Of a DNA stretch of 11,611 nucleotides, positions 6,282 through 11,611 are shown in pieces. Position 1 is the stretch's first letter. Every line of letters starts with the position of its first letter. Made by a program: the position numbers and the translations under genes. The notes beneath the pieces were generated by a model that saw only the letters and a list, made by a program, of their open reading frames with translations, was not told the origin of the DNA and ran no database searches. The stretch is from Puniceicoccales bacterium. Lineage in GTDB: Bacteria; Verrucomicrobiota; Verrucomicrobiia; Opitutales; JAIRKQ01. The stretch covers positions 1 to 11,611 of the forward strand of contig JAITOW010000058.1 of assembly GCA_031289835.1 (NCBI GenBank). Reading direction: 5' to 3'.

Positions 6282-7283
6282 ATGGCCTCAAAATCTAAGG
6301 GATCCATTTCGAATATTGGGAAGCTTTTGCCGGCGCCAATCGATAGTTTGGCGGACATCCATGCCAGCTCACATACTGCCACCACCGATTGCCCCAGCGA
6401 AATGGGGACGGTGCAGGAAAAATTTGATGAGATGCACGGAAAAAGCTGTCCAAAATTGACAATTTGGCAGAGAATCCAAATTGCGCGCCACCCAAACCGC
6501 CCCTATTCGCTGGACTATGTGGGGGATATTTTTTTAAATTTTCAGGAGCTGCACGGTGACAGGCTATTCGCCGATGATCACTCAACTATCTGTGGAACGG
6601 CCATGTTTGATGGCATGCCGGTGATGGTGATTGCCCAGCAAAAGGGCAGAACGACCAGGGAGAAAATTTTTCACAATTTTGGTTCACCGAATCCGGAGGG
6701 ATATCGCAAGGCATTGAGATTGATGCAAATTGCCGCAAGATTTAAACTGCCGATTGTAACGTTTGTTGATACCGCCGGCGCCTATCCCGGGGTTGGTTCC
6801 GAGGAACGCCACGTTGCGGAAGCGATCGCCGTTAATCTGCGCGAAATGGCCACAATGGGCACGCCGATCATATCAATTATAATAGGGGAAGGTGGTTCCG
6901 GTGGGGCGCTTGGAATTGCCGTTTCCGATCGCGTTCTCATACTGGAAAATGCGTACTATTCCGTGATCTCTCCGGAGGGCTGTGCCGCCATTCTGTGGAA
7001 GGATCGCGCCAAAGCTCCGGAAGCCGCCGAAGCCCTGTGCCTGTCTCCGGAAAAGCTGTTGAAATTTGGCATCGTGGAGGAGGTCATAGGGGAACCACCC
7101 GGTGGTGCGCACAACGATCAAAAAGCGGTTTCACATGCGGTCAAAGAGGCTTTGGGCAGGCATCTGCGCGAGCTTTTAAAGATCGAGTCCGTTGATAAAT
7201 TGCTTTCTGCCAGGTATGCGCGCTTTCGCAAATTTGGCATGTTTATTGAGGGCAGCGGCGAAAAATCAGAGCCAGCGCCATGA
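6282..7283 (+). CDS. accA: Acetyl-CoA carboxylase carboxyltransferase subunit alpha
   Basis: AccA pairs with AccD (not in this window) to move the carboxyl group from carboxybiotin to acetyl-CoA, giving malonyl-CoA, the first committed step of fatty acid synthesis. This 333-residue protein has all core motifs: QIARHPNRPYSLDYV near 65-80, QQKGRTTREKIFHNFG, NPEGYRKALRLMQIA, FVDTAGAYPGVGSEER, the oxyanion-loop region GEGGSGGALGIA at 202-213 and VISPEGCAAILWKD from 228. The first 50 or so residues are unlike the usual N-terminal helices and contain a Ser/Thr-rich stretch. The ATG at 6282 has only a weak GAGA upstream; an in-frame ATG at 6402 is possible. It opens the close-packed rightward cluster and overlaps the next gene by four bases (ATGA). 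Confidence 0.96.
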   Translation: MASKSKGSISNIGKLLPAPIDSLADIHASSHTATTDCPSEMGTVQEKFDEMHGKSCPKLTIWQRIQIARHPNRPYSLDYVGDIFLNFQELHGDRLFADDHSTICGTAMFDGMPVMVIAQQKGRTTREKIFHNFGSPNPEGYRKALRLMQIAARFKLPIVTFVDTAGAYPGVGSEERHVAEAIAVNLREMATMGTPIISIIIGEGGSGGALGIAVSDRVLILENAYYSVISPEGCAAILWKDRAKAPEAAEALCLSPEKLLKFGIVEEVIGEPPGGAHNDQKAVSHAVKEALGRHLRELLKIESVDKLLSARYARFRKFGMFIEGSGEKSEPAP

Positions 7284-7561
7284 GGTTTGGTCGTTTAATC
7301 TTGCTTCTTTTCAATATTTCATTTGCTACACTGTCCTGTGTTTTAATTTCGCGCCTATGGCACGCAAGGAAACAGGAATTGCATATGTTGAGCCGGATAG
7401 AAGAGTTGGCTGAGCGGCAAAAACGCTTATCCAATGAGTTTGAATTGAAGCAAGACTACATGCGGCGAATGATCAGCGATGGGGATTTCATCGATCAGAT
7501 TATCCGTGAAAAAACTGGCCTTTCGAAGAGGAATGAGGTGATTTTTAAATTTGGGGATTAA
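7280..7561 (+). CDS. FtsB/DivIC-type septum formation initiator protein
   Basis: This 93-residue protein has a short cytoplasmic start, one membrane segment (about 5-25), a coiled-coil stretch (about 30-60, rich in E, L, K and R), and the family's C-terminal signature DFIDQIIREKTGLSKRNEV followed by IFKF. This matches the FtsB/DivIC family, bitopic proteins that form a complex with FtsL and FtsQ and help activate septal peptidoglycan synthesis. The ATG overlaps the accA stop as ATGA, a typical translational-coupling junction, and the next gene starts six bases after its stop. FtsB and DivIC cannot be told apart at this level, so no symbol is given. Confidence 0.85.
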   Translation: MRFGRLILLLFNISFATLSCVLISRLWHARKQELHMLSRIEELAERQKRLSNEFELKQDYMRRMISDGDFIDQIIREKTGLSKRNEVIFKFGD

Positions 7562-7567
7562 ATTGAT

Positions 7568-8992
7568 ATGGACAAGACTGTAAAAGAGATACGCATGCGC
7601 TTCTGTGACTTTGACCAGGGCCATGTTTTCAAGTTTTGGGAAATCTTGTCCGAGGACGAGCGAATTAAGCTACTCCAGCAGACCAAATATATCGACTTGG
7701 AGTATTTGTCGGAGATATTTCGTTCCGTCCTGCATGAGCGCCGTTCGGACCACGATTTTTTGCTAAATATACAGCCGGCAAAATTTGTAAAATTCCCGAA
7801 TAGTGAGGCCGATTGGCTGAAGTGCGGGGATATTGCCCATGTGGGTGCACAAAAGATTCGCGAGGGGAAAGTGGCAATTTTTACCGTTGCTGGCGGCCAC
7901 AGCACGAGGCTGGGATGTTTAATACCAAAGGGAATGGTGCCAATCACACCGATAAAAAAGAAAAGTATGTTCCAGGTCTTTGCCGAGAAAATACTTGTTG
8001 CTGAAAAGAAATACGAACAAAAGTTTCACTGGATAATTTTGACAAGCGATAAGACTCACAACGAAACCATAGAATTTTTTGGAAAAAAAAATTCCTTCGG
8101 CATCGAAAATGTCCATTTTATTAAGCAGGGGTTGATGCCGGCGATTGATTTCGATGGCAAGATCATCATGGAAGCGCGTGATAGGATTGCCATGCACCCC
8201 AATGGCCACGGCGGCGCGTTGAAGGCGTTGGGGCAGTCCGGGATGCTCGCTATGCTTGAGAACGCCGGTGTCGACACGGTGAGTTATTTTCAGGTGGATA
8301 ACCCCCTGGTGCGCTGCATAGATCCCTATTTGATCGGTATTCACGTAAAAAATCAGGCACAAATTACGTCCCGCATGGTGAAAAAACTGTATCCCGAGGA
8401 GAAAGTTGGTGTTTTTTGTGAACATGGCGGCAAGATGCATGTCGTCGAATATTCCGATTTGCCGAAGGAATGCGCCATGGCCCGGACCTCGACGGGGGAG
8501 CTGCAATTTTGCGCCGGTAACACCGCCATACACGTGTTCGATGTTCAGTTTATCAGGCGCTTTAATGGGGATGATATTCAGTCGGAGATCCCCTATCACA
8601 TGGCGAAGAAGGTAATTCCAACCATAGACAATCTCGGTGAGCCTTTCACACCGAATGTCTCCAATGGGATCAAACTCGAGATGTTTATTTTTGACGCGTT
8701 TCCATTTGCCGATCTCAGCGTCATCGTCGAGAGCGATCGCAGCGAAATATTTAGTCCGCTAAAGAATAGTGAGGGCATGGATTCTCCGAAGACTTGCAAG
8801 CAGGACCAGCTGCGATTGTTTGCCCACTGGCTGCTGCAAGCGGGAGCAGACATTCCGACCGATGCCACGGGACTTCCTCCCTTTGACATAGAAATCAGCC
8901 CCATGTTTGCCGATAACGAGAGGGACTTTATGAAAAAATGGGAGAAATTGGAAAATAAACCGGCGATTGGACCGGGGCAGTACATAGAATGA
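7568..8992 (+). CDS. UAP1-like UDP-sugar pyrophosphorylase (UDPGP family)
   Basis: This 474-residue nucleotidyltransferase resembles eukaryotic UDP-N-acetylhexosamine pyrophosphorylase. It would join UTP and a hexose(amine)-1-phosphate to give a UDP-sugar and pyrophosphate in the cytoplasm. In order: the nucleotide loop AGGHSTRLGCLIPKG at 108-122, SMFQVFAEKIL, a QGLMPAIDFDGKI segment, NGHGGALKAL from 212, QVDNPLVR near 242 (Asp244 is the likely metal ligand), VEYSDLP, and AGNTAIHVF. These match UAP1 segment by segment and are unlike bacterial GlmU or GalU. The loop differs from the usual AGGQGTRLG (Gln to His, Gly to Ser). The ATG lies six bases after the previous stop. The neighbouring mutase probably supplies the sugar-1-phosphate. 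UDP-Glc versus UDP-GlcNAc specificity cannot be decided. Confidence 0.87.
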   Translation: MDKTVKEIRMRFCDFDQGHVFKFWEILSEDERIKLLQQTKYIDLEYLSEIFRSVLHERRSDHDFLLNIQPAKFVKFPNSEADWLKCGDIAHVGAQKIREGKVAIFTVAGGHSTRLGCLIPKGMVPITPIKKKSMFQVFAEKILVAEKKYEQKFHWIILTSDKTHNETIEFFGKKNSFGIENVHFIKQGLMPAIDFDGKIIMEARDRIAMHPNGHGGALKALGQSGMLAMLENAGVDTVSYFQVDNPLVRCIDPYLIGIHVKNQAQITSRMVKKLYPEEKVGVFCEHGGKMHVVEYSDLPKECAMARTSTGELQFCAGNTAIHVFDVQFIRRFNGDDIQSEIPYHMAKKVIPTIDNLGEPFTPNVSNGIKLEMFIFDAFPFADLSVIVESDRSEIFSPLKNSEGMDSPKTCKQDQLRLFAHWLLQAGADIPTDATGLPPFDIEISPMFADNERDFMKKWEKLENKPAIGPGQYIE

Positions 8993-9028
8993 TTTGACAG
9001 AACCCCGTACTTCTTGCAGACTTTCCCC

Positions 9029-10981
9029 ATGTCTGATGTTGATGGATTGATGAAGGATACAGGTTTGCTGGAAAGTGCACACGGAAGTATCCGTGAATTT
9101 TTGAGCTGCGATTCTCTTCCAAGTTGGGCTCGCGATTCCGTTATCGAGTTGCTCGAAAGGAAGGAATACGCCGAGCTCAATGATCGTTTTTTTAAAACGT
9201 CGGAGTTTGGTACGGGTGGGATTCGTGGCCGCACGGTGGGCAAAGTTTTAACGAAGGCTGAGCTGGGGAATTCGAATTCAGACATTCCCGAGCACGCGTC
9301 GGTTGGTTCGGTTTTAGTCAACGACTTTAACGTTATCCGCGCAATCGTGGCGTTGTTCAGGTACTGTAGAAGATACTTGAAGGGCACGGGGTTATCCCAT
9401 GAATTACCGTCCCTTGTCATTGCCCATGATACTCGTTTTTTTTCGGAGCATTTTTGCAAATTATGCGCCTCCACGTGGCTTAAATTGGGTGGCCATGTGA
9501 TGATTTTTGACGGACCGCGCTCGACCCCACAGCTAAGTTTTTCCGTTAGGCACTTGCACGCTACCGCCGGAGTGATGTTGACCGCAAGCCACAATCCATG
9601 GCATGACAACGGTTTTAAGGCATATTTTTCGGATGGGGCACAGATGGTCGATCCACACGCATCCGGCGTGATCGAAGAGTATAATTCGGTGACATTGGCT
9701 GAAATTGTGCAGTTTTTGGGAAAGGACCTTTCGAAGGTCGCCGTTTTGGGCAATGATGTTGATTTTGCATATCTTAGGGTTGTGGAAGAAACCGTTTTGG
9801 ATAGCGACTTGCTAAAAAATTTCTCGCCCACGGTGGTTTTTACCCCCTTGCATGGTGTGGGAGCCATATCGGCACAACCTCTCATGGAAAGGCTTGGCAT
9901 CGAACACAACGTTGTTGAATGCCAGAATGACTGCGATTCTAGGTTTAGCAGCGTGAAGTCGCCAAATCCGGAGAACAAGGAGGCACTAAAATTGGCCGTT
10001 GAGAGAGCCAGAGCATTGAAATACGACATCGTGTTAGCAACTGATCCCGATGGTGATCGGGCCGCAGTTGTGGCGAAAAACAAGGGCGGAGAGTTTGAAT
10101 ATTTTTCTGGAAACGTTGCCTGGTCCCTTCTCGTGGACTATCGCCTGTCAAAACTTAGGGAATTTGGCATTTTGAGCCCTCAAAACGGAGGCAAAGTGGC
10201 GGTCATAAAGACATTTGTAACCACACCGCTCATCGCCAAGATCGCCAAGGCTTTTGGCGTTAAATGCATCAACACTCTGACGGGGTTTAAGTGGATCGGC
10301 GAAAAAATGGAGGAGTACGAGCGGAAGTTACTGTCTGCGATTCGGAGTGGCGGCGGTTCTCTGGATTATAACGCCACTTCGGTGGAAAAGAGGCGAGAGT
10401 TGCTCTCCAAGTATTCCACATTTTTTGCCTTCGGCTGCGAGGAGAGCTACGGATGTTTGTCCAGTGACGTTGTGCGCGATAAAGATGCGGGTTCGGCGGT
10501 GCTAATGCTCTGCGAATTGGCGGCGTATGCCAAAAAGCGCGGGATGAATTTGTGTGAACTTCGCGACGAAATGTTCCGGAAGTACGGGTACTTCGGAGAA
10601 TCCGTTTTGAATATCTACTACGATGGCGCGGACGGCGCTGAAAAAATCGCCAATATTTTATCGAGTTACCGCAATTCTCCTCCGAAATTGGTTAATGGTG
10701 CCCGTGTTGCAAAGTTCACCGATTTTAAGGTGGATCAGCTTTTTGACGCGGATGGCAAAAAGATTCCCGTGCAGGAGTTTTTCTTCATTGAGCTAGAAAA
10801 TGGCTGTAAATATGCGGTTCGGGCAAGTGGAACGGAGCCGAAAATAAAATTTTACATGTTTTGTGAAGGAAAAACGTCCGGAGATTTGGATTATGACAGG
10901 CAACGCGTTGAGGCTTTGCTGGGTGAAATGAAGTCACGTTTGGAACAGGATGCCAATGGGCGGGCAAAATTTCATGCTTGA
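9029..10981 (+). CDS. PGM2-type phosphosugar mutase (phosphoglucomutase/phosphomannomutase family)
   Basis: This 650-residue alpha-D-phosphohexomutase interconverts hexose-6- and hexose-1-phosphates. All four functional loops are intact: TASHNP with phosphoserine Ser187, the Mg-binding DPDGDR at 339-344, the sugar-binding GCEESYG at 469-475 and the phosphate-binding SGTEPK at 600-605. The EFGTGGIRG and PGM2-like DKDAGSAVLM and GTEPKIKFY match the PGM2/PgcA branch. It exceeds the usual 570-600 residues, partly through an insert of roughly 30 residues between GFKWIGEKMEEYE and FFAFGCEESYG. ATG at 9029 is preferred; a TTG at 9014 and an ATG at 9050 are alternatives, none with a good ribosome site. 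It follows the UAP1-like gene by 36 bases and precedes kdsA by 31. Confidence 0.93.
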   Translation: MSDVDGLMKDTGLLESAHGSIREFLSCDSLPSWARDSVIELLERKEYAELNDRFFKTSEFGTGGIRGRTVGKVLTKAELGNSNSDIPEHASVGSVLVNDFNVIRAIVALFRYCRRYLKGTGLSHELPSLVIAHDTRFFSEHFCKLCASTWLKLGGHVMIFDGPRSTPQLSFSVRHLHATAGVMLTASHNPWHDNGFKAYFSDGAQMVDPHASGVIEEYNSVTLAEIVQFLGKDLSKVAVLGNDVDFAYLRVVEETVLDSDLLKNFSPTVVFTPLHGVGAISAQPLMERLGIEHNVVECQNDCDSRFSSVKSPNPENKEALKLAVERARALKYDIVLATDPDGDRAAVVAKNKGGEFEYFSGNVAWSLLVDYRLSKLREFGILSPQNGGKVAVIKTFVTTPLIAKIAKAFGVKCINTLTGFKWIGEKMEEYERKLLSAIRSGGGSLDYNATSVEKRRELLSKYSTFFAFGCEESYGCLSSDVVRDKDAGSAVLMLCELAAYAKKRGMNLCELRDEMFRKYGYFGESVLNIYYDGADGAEKIANILSSYRNSPPKLVNGARVAKFTDFKVDQLFDADGKKIPVQEFFFIELENGCKYAVRASGTEPKIKFYMFCEGKTSGDLDYDRQRVEALLGEMKSRLEQDANGRAKFHA

Positions 10982-11012
10982 TGCAACGCTTCAAAGTTTG
11001 TAGCTGTATGGC

Positions 11013-11611
11013 ATGATTTTTGATGGCAATAAACTGCTCCTCATTGCGGGTCCGTGCTTGTTGGAAAGTGAATATGTCGCCTTCAGTGCGGCCGAAAAGT
11101 TGGTTGAAGTTGGAAGGAAATATCCGGATCTCAACGTGGTGTTCAAGGGATCGTTCGACAAGGCCAATCGTTCGTCCATACACAGCGTCCGTGGCCCGGG
11201 GTTGAAGGAGGGGCTGAGAATTTTGTCGTTGGTTAGGGATCGATATAAGCTTAGAATTACAACGGATATCCATTTGCCGGAGCAGGCCAATCCCGTGGCC
11301 GAAGTTTGCGACCTTTTGCAAATTCCCGCATTCCTGTGTAGACAAACCGACCTTTTAACTGCGGCTGCGCGAACAAACAATGCCGTGTCCGTAAAAAAGG
11401 GGCAATTTTTATCTCCCCAGGAGATGTATCACGCTGTGCAGAAGCTGCGCGAAGCCGGTGCCAGGGAGATCATTCAAATCGAGCGCGGGTCAAGTTTTGG
11501 CTATAACAACCTCGTCGTCGACATGCGCGCATTTGATATTTTGAAGCAAAATGACTGTCCGGCTGTCTTCGATGCGACTCACAGTGTGCAGCTTCCCGGC
11601 GCTGGGAATGG
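11013..11611 (+). CDS. kdsA: 3-deoxy-8-phosphooctulonate synthase (KdsA), 3' end cut by window edge
   Basis: KdsA condenses phosphoenolpyruvate with arabinose-5-phosphate to make Kdo-8-phosphate, the precursor of the Kdo core of lipopolysaccharide, so an outer membrane is implied. The 199 visible codons hold LLIAGPCLLESE at 8-19, FKGSFDKANRSSIHS, RGPGLKEGL, TTDIHLPEQA, LQIPAFLCRQTDLL, VKKGQFLSP, ERGSSFGYNNLVVDMR and FDATHSVQLPG. Cys15 in GPC corresponds to the metal-binding Cys11 of the Aquifex enzyme, where E. coli has Asn26, so this should be a metal-dependent KdsA. The final catalytic residues lie beyond the window. The ATG at 11013 is fixed by alignment; the ATG at 11008 meets a stop at once. 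It is the last gene seen in the envelope cluster. Confidence 0.97.
   Translation, partial: MIFDGNKLLLIAGPCLLESEYVAFSAAEKLVEVGRKYPDLNVVFKGSFDKANRSSIHSVRGPGLKEGLRILSLVRDRYKLRITTDIHLPEQANPVAEVCDLLQIPAFLCRQTDLLTAAARTNNAVSVKKGQFLSPQEMYHAVQKLREAGAREIIQIERGSSFGYNNLVVDMRAFDILKQNDCPAVFDATHSVQLPGAGN

Noticed and set aside
7919..8599. Leftward 226-residue frame inside the UAP1-like gene
   Set aside because: It is antisense to conserved pyrophosphorylase motifs and is a shadow.
8994..8999. Perfect TTGACA just after the UAP1-like stop
   Set aside because: No acceptable -10 lies 16-18 bases downstream, and the gap to the mutase start is only 36 bases.
8596..10083. Very long (495-residue) leftward frame antisense to the UAP1-like and mutase genes
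   Set aside because: It has a Ser-rich, low-quality composition and no motifs. It lies wholly opposite two strongly supported enzymes, so it is a codon-bias shadow despite its length.
1..11611. CRISPR arrays, tRNAs, rRNAs, transposons, toxin-antitoxin or defence systems
   Set aside because: I searched by eye for regular repeats, tRNA-like cloverleaf ends and transposase or nuclease motifs and found none.

Overview
The window looks like an ordinary housekeeping stretch from the chromosome of a Gram-negative bacterium. KdsA (Kdo synthesis for lipopolysaccharide) and two lipoproteins point to an outer membrane, and RpoN is present. A eukaryotic-like UDP-sugar pyrophosphorylase (UAP1/UDPGP family), a long PGM2-type phosphosugar mutase and an Obg start resembling those I remember from Verrucomicrobiota suggest the PVC group, perhaps Opitutae. 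That placement is inference from protein style, not a search. The DNA is A+T-leaning by eye, and many genes have weak Shine-Dalgarno sites and TTG/GTG starts.

Left part (1-2300): the first 31 codons of obg run leftward off the window edge, divergent from a peptide-type ABC transporter binding lipoprotein (270-1874). The region between them holds a large nested A+T-rich inverted repeat and one imperfect sigma-54-like -24/-12 site. A leftward hypothetical gene (1827-2300) converges on the binding protein and overlaps its 3' end.

Middle (2412-6235): a tight rightward set encodes a FliO-like small membrane protein, TatD and sigma-54 (RpoN). Two small leftward Cys-containing proteins follow (4803-4964 and 5059-5214). 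The second has a good Shine-Dalgarno site and an extended -10 promoter. A small lipoprotein gene then precedes rsmI, which encodes a 16S rRNA methyltransferase.

Right part (6282-11611): accA, an FtsB/DivIC-type septum protein, a UAP1-like nucleotidyltransferase, a phosphosugar mutase and kdsA (cut by the window end) are closely packed on the + strand, with gaps of -4 to 36 bases. They probably form an envelope-precursor operon: fatty acid precursor supply, a division protein, hexose-1-phosphate and UDP-sugar formation, and Kdo.

I found no mobile element, CRISPR array, tRNA, rRNA or defence system. The least explained content is the pair of Cys-rich mini-proteins, the convergent hypothetical gene, the A+T-rich inverted repeat and an altered nucleotide-binding loop in the UAP1-like enzyme.
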